Origin: Shewanella phaeophyticola
GTDB taxonomy: Bacteria > Pseudomonadota > Gammaproteobacteria > Enterobacterales > Shewanellaceae
Assembly: GCF_025398315.1 (NCBI RefSeq)
Contig: NZ_JAODOQ010000001.1
Location: 3,782,001-3,846,000, forward strand
Length of the DNA: 64,000 nucleotides
Direction: 5' to 3'
The translations under genes and the position numbers were made by a program. A model generated the notes under the pieces. The model was given only the letters and a program-made list of their open reading frames with translations. It was not told where the DNA came from and made no database searches. This document shows positions 38,758-49,594 of the stretch, one piece after another; positions within the stretch are counted from its first letter, which is position 1; each line of letters opens with the position of its first letter.

Positions 38758-39862
38758 ATGAGTCTTGCCGATTCCGTTCTTGCCGTGAACAATGATTTAC
38801 CTATCCGTACCGACAAGCCTGTCCACAGTGGCAAAGTTCGCAGCGTATACTGGTTAACAGACGCCGATAGCCGTCGCCTTATTCAGGACAAAGGTTACGA
38901 TGTCCCTGAAGATACCCCGCTTGCCATTATGGTGATCAGCGACCGCATTTCAGCCTTTGACTGTATTTTTCATGGTGAAGGTAACTTGCAAGGCATTCCT
39001 GGCAAGGGCGCTGCATTAAATGCGATTTCAAATCATTGGTTTGGTTTATTTGCTGAAAACGGTTTAGCTGATAGCCACATTTTAGATATTCCACACCCAT
39101 TTGTGTGGATAGTACAAAAAGCCCGTCCAATTAAAGTGGAAGCCATTTGTCGTCAATACATTACCGGCTCAATGTGGCGCGCCTACTCAAAAGGCGAGCG
39201 GGTATTTTGTGGCATCACCCTGCCAGAAGGCTTAAGCAAAGATCAAAAATTACCTGAACTGCTGATCACCCCATCAACCAAAGGCATTTTAACCGGTATT
39301 CCTGGCGTGCCTGCACAAGATGACGTTAACATCAGTCGCAGCGACATTGAAGCCAACTACCAGGCATTCGGCTTTGAAAAGCCACAAGATATCGACCTAT
39401 ATGAAACCCTGCTAAAGCAAGGGTTTAAGGTGATTTCAGACGCGCTAGCCAAGCTTGACCAGGTGTTTGTCGACACTAAATTTGAGTTTGGCTACGTCAA
39501 TGACAAAAACGGTCAGTCAAAACTGATTTATATGGATGAAGTCGGCACCCCTGACTCATCACGCATATGGGATGGCCCCAGCTTACCGCGACGGTAAGAT
39601 TGTTGAAAACTCAAAAGAAGGCTTCCGTCAGTTCTTATTAAATCATTTTGACGATGCCGACATTCTATTAAACAAAGACAGAATGCCTGAGCGTGAAGCC
39701 CTTACCCGTGACAATGACTTACCACTTGAAGCCATGATGAACGTGTCGCGTACCTACACTGGTGTGGCAGAAAAAGTCACAGGTCGCAGCATTGCACTGC
39801 CTGCTAATCCAAAAGCTGACATCATTAAGGTATTACGCGAGCAATATGATTTAATCGATTAA
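38758..39862 (+). CDS. purC: SAICAR synthase (purine synthesis), frameshifted
   Basis: This enzyme joins CAIR and aspartate to give SAICAR in purine synthesis. It has the GKVRSVY start motif near residue 24, the [17 protein letters not shown] segment and the [14 protein letters not shown] active-site region. The given first frame ends at 39597; removing one C from CCCC at about 39577 gives [15 protein letters not shown] and runs on to 39862, 367 residues, the length I recall for Shewanella PurC. It is essential for prototrophy, so a sequence error is likely. Confidence 0.95.
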
Positions 39863-39908
39863 TCAATCGCGCTCAATCAACATGCATCTTCTTGTTGATA
39901 TAAGTATA

Positions 39909-39934
39909 TAAAGGCGCCTTCTGGCGCCTTTTCT
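39909..39934 (+). terminator. Terminator of purC
   Basis: The stem AAGGCGCC / GGCGCCTT with loop TTCT is followed by a short T-rich run. Confidence 0.85.
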
Positions 39935-40009
39935 GTCACTTTACTGCACTGCCCCGCGCTAACAAAGCCACTTCAACGACCTTAAAATTTACAAAACCCA
40001 CAAAGTGTA

Positions 40010-40028
40010 AATGATAATGATTTGCATT
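40010..40028. promoter_or_regulatory. Fur box upstream of TonB receptor
   Basis: AATGATAATGATTTGCATT agrees with the Fur consensus GATAATGATAATCATTATC in the left two hexamers and most of the right one. It lies about 85 bases before the receptor start, implying iron repression. Confidence 0.75.
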
Positions 40029-40113
40029 AACTCAAAGTGTATTATCACGACTAAAACATAATTACTTATAACAGAACAGGGACTCGTTCATAGCCGTTGA
40101 AGATGATAACACC

Positions 40114-42303
40114 ATGAAATTAAATAAAATTAGCCTAGCTGTTCTATGCGCTATTAGCTTATCGCAACACGTCATTGCTGCCGACGCTCCTCTCGACGCC
40201 AACAATGACACTCAACACACCGATAACATTGAAAAAATTGAAGTGACTGGCAGTTATATTGCTGGTTACAACGCCCACTCAGTGAGTGGCGCATCACGTT
40301 TAGACCTCGCCATTATTGATATTCCTCAGTCTGTTTCGGTTATCACTGAAGCGCAAATGCAAGACTTTCAATTACACGATATTAATGCCGCGCTAGACTC
40401 CGCTACCGGGGTTAACGTTGAGCGAATTGAAACCGACCGCACTTACTATACTGCTCGCGGTTTTGATATTACTAACTTCCAAATTGACGGTATTGGTTTG
40501 CCACTTACCTCAGGTAATAACCATGCCGATGAAGACACCGCTATTTACGATCGCATCGAGGTTATCCGCGGCGCTAATGGTTTAATGACAGGTGTGGGGA
40601 ATCCATCGGCCACCATCAACTTTATTCGTAAACGTCCTACTGCAGACAACCAACTTACCGTTAGTGGTACTTATGGCAGCTTTAATAACACCCGGATCGA
40701 AGCGGATGGTTCAGTCAGACTTAATGACACCTTTGCTGCCAGAGCCGTTGCGGTAACCCAAAGTAAAGATTCGTATTTAGACCGCTATGAAACCGATAAA
40801 AATGTCTTTTATGTGTTTTTAGAAGCCAACCTAACTGACGACACCAGCTTGTCGCTGAGCCACAGTTACATTAATAATGATGCCACAGGCAATAACTGGG
40901 GCGCCCTGCCGTTGTTTTACACTGACGGTAGCGCCACCAATTACGACAGCTCAACTAACACCTCAGCAGACTGGTCTAACTGGCAGGTCGTTAAAAACAA
41001 TACCGTGTTTGAGCTAAGCCACCATTTTAATGATGATTGGCGTTTACGTGCGACCTATTCACATAAAACAACCGACGAAGACACAGAGCTATTTTATGTT
41101 TACGGTACACCAGACAAAGAAACCGAATTAGGGTTAACTGGTTATGGCAGTGAATATGACTTAGACGACCAAAGCGATTTAGTCGATATTTATGTAGACG
41201 GTAACTTCAGCCTATTTGGCCGCGAACATCAGCTTGTTGCAGGGGTTAACTATTCTAAAATGAGCTACACCGACAGCTCACTTTACGATTACACCACAGG
41301 TAATGGCTTCCCAGTGATGCCAGATCTCAACACTTGGGACGGCGATACACCCATGCCCACATTTGCTGATGGTCTACGAGGCAGTGATGTGACCCGTAAA
41401 CAACAAGCTGCTTACTTTACCGGTCGCTTTAGTGTTGTGGATGATTTACACGTGATTGTCGGTGGACGTTACAACGATTGGCAAGCAGAAGGCGAGTCAT
41501 ACGAAGTTAACCAAGATGCTGATTATGACAAATTTATCCCATATTTAGGTGCTGTTTATAGCTTTACTCCTGAACTAGTCGCTTATGCCAGCTACACCGA
41601 AAATTTTGTTGCACAAACTGAAGTCGACAGCGTGGGAGTGTTTCTTGACCCTATCACCGGAGAAAGCCGCGAAGTGGGCATTAAAAGCGAACTATTTAAC
41701 GGCCGTTTAATTGCCAGCCTAGCCTACTTTGACGTAGAGCAAACCAATATTGCAGTACTTGATCCTGAAACTGCAGAGTTACCCATCGACATGCAAACTT
41801 ACTATGGTGCAGACGGGATTAGTAGCACAGGTTTTGAGTTTGAAGTGGCCGGTGAAATATACCCAGGTTTGAATGCCAGCATAGGGTATACCGACTTTGA
41901 CATTGAAGGTGACGATACCGTTGCAGCTTACACCCCCAGCAAGCTATTAAAATTTGCCGCAACCTATGACTTTGAAACCATAGAAGGGCTCTCTATCGGG
42001 ATGAACATGCGCTGGCAAGATGATATCTCGCGCAATCAAGGAGTCGTAGCGGAGGGTTTTGACAACGCAGGCGCTGAGATTATTACCAAGCAAGACGCCT
42101 ATGCGGTGATTGATTTAATGGCTAAATATCAAATAACTGAGAATCTAGGATTAGCGGTTAATGCCAATAATGTTGGTGATGAAAAGTACATCAATAGCTT
42201 ATATTGGGCTCAAGGCTATTACGGTGCTCCTGCTAATTACAGTGCCACGTTAAGCTGGAAAAATGTAACTGACAACCCGTTAGAGCATATTGCCACGCTA
42301 TAG
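40114..42303 (+). CDS. TonB-dependent siderophore receptor
   Basis: This 729-residue outer-membrane receptor (FhuE/FpvA-like) takes up ferric siderophore using TonB energy. It has a signal peptide (to about 23), a TonB box region (IEKIEVTGSYIAGY), a plug domain (DIPQSVSVITEAQMQDF, IEVIRGANGLMTGVGNPSATINFIR split over two motifs) and a 22-strand barrel. An upstream Fur box supports iron-regulated expression. The ligand cannot be named. It ends LSWKN-VTDNPLEHIATL rather than with the usual terminal Phe. Confidence 0.92.
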   Translation: MKLNKISLAVLCAISLSQHVIAADAPLDANNDTQHTDNIEKIEVTGSYIAGYNAHSVSGASRLDLAIIDIPQSVSVITEAQMQDFQLHDINAALDSATGVNVERIETDRTYYTARGFDITNFQIDGIGLPLTSGNNHADEDTAIYDRIEVIRGANGLMTGVGNPSATINFIRKRPTADNQLTVSGTYGSFNNTRIEADGSVRLNDTFAARAVAVTQSKDSYLDRYETDKNVFYVFLEANLTDDTSLSLSHSYINNDATGNNWGALPLFYTDGSATNYDSSTNTSADWSNWQVVKNNTVFELSHHFNDDWRLRATYSHKTTDEDTELFYVYGTPDKETELGLTGYGSEYDLDDQSDLVDIYVDGNFSLFGREHQLVAGVNYSKMSYTDSSLYDYTTGNGFPVMPDLNTWDGDTPMPTFADGLRGSDVTRKQQAAYFTGRFSVVDDLHVIVGGRYNDWQAEGESYEVNQDADYDKFIPYLGAVYSFTPELVAYASYTENFVAQTEVDSVGVFLDPITGESREVGIKSELFNGRLIASLAYFDVEQTNIAVLDPETAELPIDMQTYYGADGISSTGFEFEVAGEIYPGLNASIGYTDFDIEGDDTVAAYTPSKLLKFAATYDFETIEGLSIGMNMRWQDDISRNQGVVAEGFDNAGAEIITKQDAYAVIDLMAKYQITENLGLAVNANNVGDEKYINSLYWAQGYYGAPANYSATLSWKNVTDNPLEHIATL

Positions 42304-42969
42304 CTTGATAAAGGATAAAAGGATGGCCAAATGGCCATCCTTTTTTATATGCGCCGAGAACACACAAAAACAAAGTAACAAATTAAATACCCAAAATACA
42401 ATAACTTAAGATAAAGCAGTGTTTTAGAATATGGTAAGCCTTAAGAAAATTGTTGTAACATTTTGGGTTTATCGTTTTACCCACTGACAATGCCTGCGGC
42501 CTTGCAAGAACTTGTTATTAAAAGCGTTTTTAACCAGACTCATTAAGTGAAGTCGCAACAACCATGCAACCACAATCCCTTTGTAAAATCGTCAGCAAAA
42601 TGTATTTTACAATGATAAAAATTAACCCATAAAAACATGTTTGCAATTGAAGGTGGGTGAGTTTTCAGTAAACTATGATTTTAGCGACATCACATTAAAA
42701 CAAGCGATACCGTAGAGGCTTTACAGTGTTAACTTAACGACATTAAAAATCAACAAACCCCTTAAGCTATTCGATTTTATGTCGATATATATCCAATAAA
42801 CCTGTCAGATGCATAACATTGAGCATCATCAGGAATATTGTGTAAAAAGTTAGCTGGTTTGTTATTTTGGTCATAATAACTGTAGTTTGCACAGTATTTT
42901 AGTATCAAAATACTGCTAGCTAATCTACTATTTGCATTTATTGTATTTACCGGTTTAGGTACCCTCGCT
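42304..42969. other. Gene-free interval between TonB receptor and MCP
   Basis: After the receptor terminator this 600-base AT-rich stretch has no convincing reading frame or repeat. A reading frame antisense to the MCP start (42777-43082) is not supported. Confidence 0.6.
42317..42346 (+). terminator. Terminator of TonB receptor
   Basis: The stem GGATGGCC / GGCCATCC with a 4-base loop is followed by six T. Confidence 0.9.
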
Positions 42970-44408
42970 ATGAAACAAGTTGATTTCAGAAATATCGATA
43001 AACTCTTTATCAAAATGTCAATTAACGACAAATTTTGGAGCATCTTTGCGCTATTCTTAATCGTATTATCCAGCGTATCCATCGGCAGTTATGTCAACAA
43101 AATTGATCAAATAGAGCAACAATCGATACAGGTTTTAGAGCAAAAAGTTGCAGCCATGGTGCAGGCACTTGATTCAACAGACCAACTTGAAAAAGCTGCA
43201 AACCTTGGGTTGCAGGTTTCTAGTCGCGCTCAAAACAGCACTCGTTCACAAGATACAGTCACAGCCGTATACGCCTCAGCAGGCCAATATTATACCCTTA
43301 GCGAATCAGTCTATAGCCATGAGTCAGATGCGAAACAAGCGGCTATGAACTCAATGTTACTGTCGTTTTTATGGATAATACCTTTTGCCATTGTACTTTA
43401 TTGCAACGCCACCTTTATTGGTGGAGCGTTATGGGTGTTATGGGATACCACAGAAAAAATTGCTAAAGGCGACTTAACCTCACGCTTAGGATTCCATCCT
43501 GGCCGCGACGAGTTTGGCACCATTGGTTGTGCATTAGACAAAGCCATGGACACCTTAAGTGAGCTGGTTATTGCTGTTAAAACCAATACCGATACCTTGC
43601 ATGCAACCTCAGACTCTTTTGCTCGCGATGCAGAGCAAAGCGCTGAACAAATTGACTTACAGTATGCCTCTTTAGATTCTGTCGCGACAGCTATGGAAGA
43701 AATGACCGCATCTGCTGCTGAAGTCTCTAACATTGCTCGTAACTCTACCGAACGTGTTGAGCAAGACTCAGAATACACTCGCCAAAGTTACGACAGAGCA
43801 AAACGTGCTATTAACGAAATTGAACAACTGTCAAAGTATATTGAGCAAACGTCAAACTCGGTGAACACCTTAAAGGTCAATGCCACCAACATTAATGATG
43901 TCATTACCACCATTAATGCGATTTCAGACCAGACTAACTTACTGGCGCTTAATGCGGCCATTGAAGCAGCACGTGCCGGTGAAATGGGTCGTGGATTTGC
44001 CGTGGTTGCAGACGAAGTAAGAACCCTTGCGGCCGTACTCAAGCTGCAACAGTAGAAATTCATAACATGATTGAGTTACTGCAAAGCGAAACGCTTAACA
44101 TCGACAGCATTACCCAAGACACCGTTAAACAAGCGCAAACCAGTAGCGACTTAATCAGTAACATTGGTACTGACATTGATGCGATTGCAGAGTCATCTCG
44201 TTCAATTATGGACATGAGCTTCCAGATTTCGACGTCATCTGAAGAGCAAAGTGCTGTTGCTAATGATATTGCTAAAGAACTAACTGACATTCGCCAAAAA
44301 TCGAATGTCATCCGCGGTTTGTCGCAACAATCTTCACATGGCGTGAAAGATCTAACCGAAGCCTCTGCTAACTTAGGTAAGATTTTAAGCCGTTACCGCA
44401 CTAACTAA
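42970..44408 (+). CDS. Methyl-accepting chemotaxis protein, frameshifted
   Basis: This transmembrane chemoreceptor has 479 residues when joined. Helix 1 is at about 22-41 ([20 protein letters not shown]), a short periplasmic domain of about 85 residues follows, helix 2 is near 129-153, then HAMP and a coiled-coil signalling domain with the hairpin tip [24 protein letters not shown] (seen as two parts). The frame breaks after VADEVRTLA; restoring one G to GGG near 44030 gives [11 protein letters not shown] and leads on to 44408. The sensing domain is too short to name a ligand. No C-terminal CheR-binding pentapeptide is seen. Confidence 0.93.
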
Positions 44409-44463
44409 AGTGAGCAGTTAATCAAAATATTAGCCGGGTTAATTAACCCAGCTAACTCAAAAT

Positions 44464-44501
44464 AAAACGACGTGATATCACCCCATATCACGTCGTTTTT
44501 T
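44464..44501 (+). terminator. Terminator of MCP gene
   Basis: A perfect 15-bp stem (AAAACGACGTGATAT and its complement) with a 6-base loop is followed by T residues. Confidence 0.93.
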
Positions 44502-44631
44502 ATTAGTCTTATGCCGATTTTTTGCAGTATACTTTTCAACCACATTGGATCTATACCTTTTACCGCTTTCAGGTATAATCCGCGCACTTTTTATCATCAA
44601 CATTAATCGCAACCTCTATGTGTGAGATTTT

Positions 44632-46047
44632 ATGACAATTGAAACCTTTACACCCAAGCAAACAACCACGCTCGATATCCCAGTAAAAACTCTTGCAGCC
44701 AACAGCACAAGCACCCCTAGCAATGGTAATCGAATTGGCTTTGTGTCATTGGGCTGTCCAAAAAACTTAGTCGACTCAGAGCGGATCCTCACTCAATTGC
44801 GCACCGAAGGCTATGATGTCACCAACAGCTATGACGATGCCGATTTGGTTATTGTGAACACCTGTGGCTTTATTGATAGCGCGGTACAAGAGTCGTTAGA
44901 AACGATTGGCGAAGCATTGGCGGCCAACGGTAAAGTGTTAGTCACTGGTTGTTTAGGCGTTAAGAAAGATGAAATTGTTGAACTTCACCCCAACGTGCTA
45001 GGCGTTACCTACGCACATGCCTATGATGAAGTGCTTAAACAAGTGCACCTGCATGTTGAAAAGCCTAAACACAATCCACTGATGGACTTAGTGCCAGATC
45101 ACGGTGTAAAACTCACGCCGAAGCATTACGCTTATTTAAAAATATCTGAAGGTTGTAATCACCGTTGTACCTTCTGCATTATTCCATCAATGCGCGGTGA
45201 TTTAGACTCTCGCCCTATTGGCGATGTATTAGGTGAAGCGCAACGTTTAGTCAACGCCGGCGTAAAAGAGCTATTAATTATTTCGCAAGACACCTCAGCT
45301 TATGGTGTGGATGTAAAACACAAAACGGCATTTTGGGATGGCATGCCCGTTAAAACACATATGCAGCAGCTTTGTGAAGAATTGGCCAAGCAAGGCGTAT
45401 GGGTGCGTTTGCATTATGTTTACCCATACCCGCACGTGGATGACATTATTCCATTAATGACCGAAGGTAAAATTCTGCCCTATTTAGACATTCCGTTTCA
45501 GCATGCCAACAAACGTATATTGAAGTTAATGAAACGCCCTGGTAGCTCAGACAAAGTATTAGAGCGTATCGCCAAATGGCGTGAGATTTGTCCAGAATTA
45601 GTGATTCGTTCTACCTTTATTGTTGGCTTCCCGGGTGAAACCGAAGAAGAATTTGAAGAGCTATTAGATTTTTTAGAAGAAGCACAATTAGACCGCGTAG
45701 GCTGTTTTAAATACTCGCCGGTAGAAGGCGCTAAAGCAAACGATTTACCAAACCATGTGCCAGAAGATGTTATGGAAGACCGATTACAACGCTTTATGGC
45801 GCTACAAGCACAAATCAGTGCCGACAAGCTGCAAGCACGCATTGGTCAGGAGTATTTAATCTTAATTGATGAAGTGAATACCGAAGGTGCTGTAGGTCGC
45901 TCGTACATGGACGCGCCAGAAATTGACGGTAAAGTGTATTTAACCGACGAGTTTGACGTACAGCCAGGTGATCAGGTTTGGGTACAAATTATTCATGCCG
46001 ACGAGCACGATGTATGGGGCGTAAAAGTGGAAGATGAAGACGAATAA
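44632..46047 (+). CDS. rimO: Ribosomal protein S12 methylthiotransferase RimO
   Basis: This radical-SAM enzyme beta-methylthiolates Asp89 of ribosomal protein S12. It has the N-terminal MTTase domain ([28 protein letters not shown] for the first iron-sulfur cluster), the radical-SAM motif CNHRCTFC (in [14 protein letters not shown]) and a C-terminal TRAM domain. The SLGCPKN signature distinguishes RimO from MiaB. The 471-residue length is slightly long owing to an N-terminal extension of about 28 residues; ATG 44632 is kept, although a later start is possible. A TATAAT -10 is at 44574-44579. Confidence 0.96.
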   Translation: MTIETFTPKQTTTLDIPVKTLAANSTSTPSNGNRIGFVSLGCPKNLVDSERILTQLRTEGYDVTNSYDDADLVIVNTCGFIDSAVQESLETIGEALAANGKVLVTGCLGVKKDEIVELHPNVLGVTYAHAYDEVLKQVHLHVEKPKHNPLMDLVPDHGVKLTPKHYAYLKISEGCNHRCTFCIIPSMRGDLDSRPIGDVLGEAQRLVNAGVKELLIISQDTSAYGVDVKHKTAFWDGMPVKTHMQQLCEELAKQGVWVRLHYVYPYPHVDDIIPLMTEGKILPYLDIPFQHANKRILKLMKRPGSSDKVLERIAKWREICPELVIRSTFIVGFPGETEEEFEELLDFLEEAQLDRVGCFKYSPVEGAKANDLPNHVPEDVMEDRLQRFMALQAQISADKLQARIGQEYLILIDEVNTEGAVGRSYMDAPEIDGKVYLTDEFDVQPGDQVWVQIIHADEHDVWGVKVEDEDE

Positions 46048-46083
46048 ACTTCATAAGCCAGTGCTATAACGCGTTAACACATA

Positions 46084-46115
46084 AAAAAGCCGATATCATT
46101 GATATCGGCTTTTTA
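46084..46115 (+). terminator. Terminator of rimO
   Basis: AAAAGCCGATATC / GATATCGGCTTTT stem with a 3-base loop; it can also act on the converging lipoprotein transcript. Confidence 0.9.
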
Positions 46116-46176
46116 GGCTTTAAAACTGGCTTAATTACTGTTTTGATACCGTATTAGAGACCAGCTTTAGGCTCAA

Positions 46177-47547
46177 TTATTCTAATGACGTTAATCTATG
46201 ACCTAGTGTACTTGTACTGTCTGGTGTCAGTACAAAAGTAAAGTTGCTGTCGCCACTAATATCTAAAGTCTCAGACTGATAAATCAGTGTTTGAGTGCCA
46301 TTATCAGCTTCATACACGATATTAATTTCGTAAAAGTCTTCTGGTAATGTAGTGCTTTGCTCTTCAACGAAATCTAAATCGGTCAAAGTATATTCGGCAG
46401 TTTCAATGGTTTCTGAATCACGTACAAAATATACGCTCAGATCATCGTAGTCATAAGACAAGTTAACGATATCGACTTTATATTCATAGGCACGTGGACG
46501 AAGGTCTTGAGTAATTTCCATCCCTTCCACTGAACCGTCTTCGTTTTGATATACAAGCACTGATTTCACATCATCTTGTTCAAACGTCACAAGCAAGTTA
46601 TTAAATAGCTGTGTTTTGGTTGTCGCATCATTTACAGTAATACCATAATCATTAAATGACGTTGATTGATAGTCAGATACTGAAAATGCTGCAACATCAT
46701 ACAGATATTGAGTTTCTTGCTGGCTCGATATCGTCACATCAATATTTTGAGTTTCAAGGCCATTGAATATTCGATAGTCTGCTGTTGATTCTAACGCAGC
46801 ATAATTATCAACTGTTGTTGTTGAATCAACACTGTCGATATTGATTTTAAGGTCACCGGCACCAAAGCTATTGCGGATAACCAATTTGTAAACAGTTTCA
46901 GTGGTGAAATCCATACTACCTGTAGTGTAAACTACATCTGTAGAGCCTGCTTCGGTCAAATAAACAATGTAATCTTCGGTGTCTAGGACCATTGAGTCAC
47001 TGTAAGTACCGTAACCCACAGAGCCTAACATTACCGCTTCATCAAAGTCTTGAGTATCAAGAGAGATATACGCATCAAATGTGCCTTCATCAGTAGCTAC
47101 GTTGGCAATAAGCACCTGCATTTTACTGTATTCATAATCATCATCCGCGTTAAGATCGTCCATATCTTCACGGTTGTAATTAATGTCTAGTAATTGTGGA
47201 TCGGTATAATCACCATGGAGCACAAATAAGTGGTTATCATCATCATCCATGTCTACTGTGTCAGTGTAAATGGTAACGGTTTCACCATCTTCATCCTGGC
47301 CTTCAATCTCTAAATCTACGCTGCCAGTACTGTAGCCATAACGCGGCATAGCATCAGCAAAGTCAATTGCGGTATACGAATAATCATCAAGCACTAACGA
47401 CGTCGAAGTACTGTTTGGTGAGGCATTGTAATACTGTACATAAGCAACATCGCTGCTACTGCTATCTGAACTGTCAGAACCACAACCGAACATCACAGTT
47501 CCAACCGCTGATATTAATATCAACCGGCCTAATTTCTTGTTAAACAT
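46177..47547 (-). CDS. Acidic DUF4397-like surface lipoprotein
   Basis: This lipoprotein of about 456 residues has a signal ending in MFGCGS (Cys near 22), a Ser/Asp-rich spacer, then two repeats resembling DUF4397 domains (AYVQYYNASPNSTSTSLVLDD and ADYRIFNGLETQNIDVTI begin each half). It is strongly acidic. The ATG at 47547 has a GGAG site and is preferred to an in-frame one at 47565. Function unknown; an envelope or surface role is inferred from the lipobox. Confidence 0.8.
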   Translation of the reverse strand: MFNKKLGRLILISAVGTVMFGCGSDSSDSSSSDVAYVQYYNASPNSTSTSLVLDDYSYTAIDFADAMPRYGYSTGSVDLEIEGQDEDGETVTIYTDTVDMDDDDNHLFVLHGDYTDPQLLDINYNREDMDDLNADDDYEYSKMQVLIANVATDEGTFDAYISLDTQDFDEAVMLGSVGYGTYSDSMVLDTEDYIVYLTEAGSTDVVYTTGSMDFTTETVYKLVIRNSFGAGDLKINIDSVDSTTTVDNYAALESTADYRIFNGLETQNIDVTISSQQETQYLYDVAAFSVSDYQSTSFNDYGITVNDATTKTQLFNNLLVTFEQDDVKSVLVYQNEDGSVEGMEITQDLRPRAYEYKVDIVNLSYDYDDLSVYFVRDSETIETAEYTLTDLDFVEEQSTTLPEDFYEINIVYEADNGTQTLIYQSETLDISGDSNFTFVLTPDSTSTLGHRLTSLE

Positions 47548-47774
47548 AATTGCTCCATTAACCACTTAGCTACATTTGCAGTATTATGACTCTTTGTATG
47601 CGTAAACGACTGTAAAGAAGTGTAAAGTTGGTATATAAAACGTCAACCTAATCTCAATTGGTTATAAAAAAACCTATTATCGACCGATAAGAGATTTCAA
47701 ATCGTACAATCGAGCAAAAAATCGACTAAGCGCGTTAAGCTGACTCCACATGCACCATGCAAATTTGTCATAAA

Positions 47775-48071
47775 CTAGGGTCTGTTGATCTTTCAAGGTT
47801 GTTTTTGCAGCGAATTGTTGGTCATTACTCACATTTACAAGTGCGCGGCAGTGACTTCGAGGTGTCGTTATTCTACATAAAAAGTCGATAACGCAGTAAA
47901 AATGGCCAACAAACGCTGCCCAAAGGGTTCGGCTAAAAACGTTTTACTCTTTGTTGAATGACTCTTTGCGAATAAAGAGTTGCTTAGATGACTAGGCATC
48001 AATCCATTCGCTTCGATTAAAACGTTTTTAACTCGAACAAAATTTAACCAGAAAAGTTCAACAGGCCCTAG
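47775..48071. mobile_element. MITE-like element copy 1, inserted at the pmbA stop codon
   Basis: This 297-bp element starts CTAGGGTCTGTTGATCTTTC and ends with the near-inverse of it (GTTCAACAGGCCCTAG). The interior is nearly the same as the reverse complement of copy 2 (56224-56492), with about 28 extra bases near 47955-47985. No transposase gene is inside, so it is non-autonomous. Its right-hand CTAG supplies the TAG stop of pmbA. Confidence 0.85.
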
Positions 48072-49447
48072 TTACCGGCGATCTTCATTTCACTCAGTAA
48101 AATGCCGCCGGTACGAACCGATGAACGTAAATCACGATCCTTACCTATACCTTGAATCCCTTTGAACATCTCTTTTAAGTTACCTGCTATGGTAATTTCT
48201 TCAACGGGGTAAAGTACTTCACCGTTTTCAACATAGAAACCTGCAGCACCTCGTGAGTAATCACCAGTAACACCATTAACCCCTTGACCCATTACTTCAG
48301 TCACAATCAACCCCGTGTTCATTGCTTTAACTAAGTCGTCAAAGGTTTGATTAGTATGGCTTAAGGTCCAGTTGTAAATGCCACCAGCATGGCCAGTATT
48401 AGTCATGCCGAGTTTACGGGCTGAGTAACTGGTTAGAAGGTAAGTCGCAAGTTGACCGTTGTCGATAATGCGGCGCGACTGCGTTGCAACACCTTCGCTG
48501 TCGTAATTTGCGCTGGCTAAGGCCCCGACTAAATGTGGCTGTTCTTCAATATTAAACCACTCAGGAAACACTTGGGTACCTATCGCATCAAGTAAAAAGC
48601 TCGACTTGCGATAAATACTGCTGCCGCTAATAGCACCAATTAAATGCCCCATAAGCCCTGTGGCTATTTCTGGTGCAAACAAGACTGGCATTTTAGCAGT
48701 GGCAATTTTACGCGCATCTAAACGACTTAAGGTTTTATTGGCCGCCTGTTGACCAACAGACTCTGGCGACAATAAATCCTGATATTTGCGGGCGACGGTA
48801 TAATCGTAATCGCGCTGCATATTGCCGTCCGACTCTTCGCCAATCACCACACAACTTAAACTGTAGCGCGAGCTACAATAACCGTTTAAAAAGCCATGGC
48901 TATTACCATAGACTTTAGCGGCAGTGTGCGCATTGGCTGAAGCGCCATCTGAATTACGAATACGGCTATCAACTGACAAACTGGCCGTCTCTGCACGAAT
49001 GGCCAATTGCGCTAACTCATCAGCATCAATATCTTGTGGGTGATATAGCTGTAAATCACGAATATCTTGCGCCATTAACTCTGCATCGGCTAAGCCACTA
49101 AAGGGATCTTCTGAGGTGTATTTAGCAATACCGTCTGCCGCTCTTACCGCTTCACGGATTGCCTCTGGGCTGAGGTCTGAAGTAGAAGAGTTGCCTTTGC
49201 GACCGTCGCGGTAAATGGTAATACCTAATGCACCGTCTTTATTAAACTCGACAGTTTCGACTTCTTTTTCACGCGTCGACACCGATAAACCTTGCTGCTT
49301 ACTAATGGCAACTTCGGCGGCTGTTGTTCCTAGTTGCTTCGCGTACTCTAATGCAACAGCAACAGCATCTTTTAGTGTCGATAATTCAGAATCAATTCTT
49401 GGTGTTGTTTCACTGGCGCTAGGCGCTGAAGAGGGATGAGAAGCCAC
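48068..49447 (-). CDS. pmbA: Metalloprotease PmbA/TldE
   Basis: This non-catalytic partner of TldD forms the TldD/TldE peptidase complex, which trims leader peptides and degrades CcdA in E. coli. It is 459 residues and has the family segments EVETVEFNKDGALGITIY near 60-80 and GVNGVTGDYSRGAAGFYVENG toward the end. It lacks a zinc motif, as expected for TldE. It ends in the native IAGN; the TAG comes from the CTAG end of an adjoining inverted-repeat element. tldD lies at 61570-63017, about 12 kb away. darP is divergent 147 bases upstream. Confidence 0.95.
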   Translation of the reverse strand: MASHPSSAPSASETTPRIDSELSTLKDAVAVALEYAKQLGTTAAEVAISKQQGLSVSTREKEVETVEFNKDGALGITIYRDGRKGNSSTSDLSPEAIREAVRAADGIAKYTSEDPFSGLADAELMAQDIRDLQLYHPQDIDADELAQLAIRAETASLSVDSRIRNSDGASANAHTAAKVYGNSHGFLNGYCSSRYSLSCVVIGEESDGNMQRDYDYTVARKYQDLLSPESVGQQAANKTLSRLDARKIATAKMPVLFAPEIATGLMGHLIGAISGSSIYRKSSFLLDAIGTQVFPEWFNIEEQPHLVGALASANYDSEGVATQSRRIIDNGQLATYLLTSYSARKLGMTNTGHAGGIYNWTLSHTNQTFDDLVKAMNTGLIVTEVMGQGVNGVTGDYSRGAAGFYVENGEVLYPVEEITIAGNLKEMFKGIQGIGKDRDLRSSVRTGGILLSEMKIAGN

Positions 49448-49594
49448 AAATTTACTCTTTAATTAGTCTAATTGTCGCTAGCATATCAAATAAAAAAGCC
49501 GATTGATAACCAAGCGCTTCTCTTGAATAAAATCTGCATATTCAATGCCAAATAAATGCTATCATTAGCCTATATTGACTCGAGGTTTAAGACT

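Noticed and set aside
42777-43082. Minus-strand reading frame of 101 codons at the MCP start
   Set aside because: Half of it is antisense to the MCP membrane segment; no ribosome site and no family resemblance.
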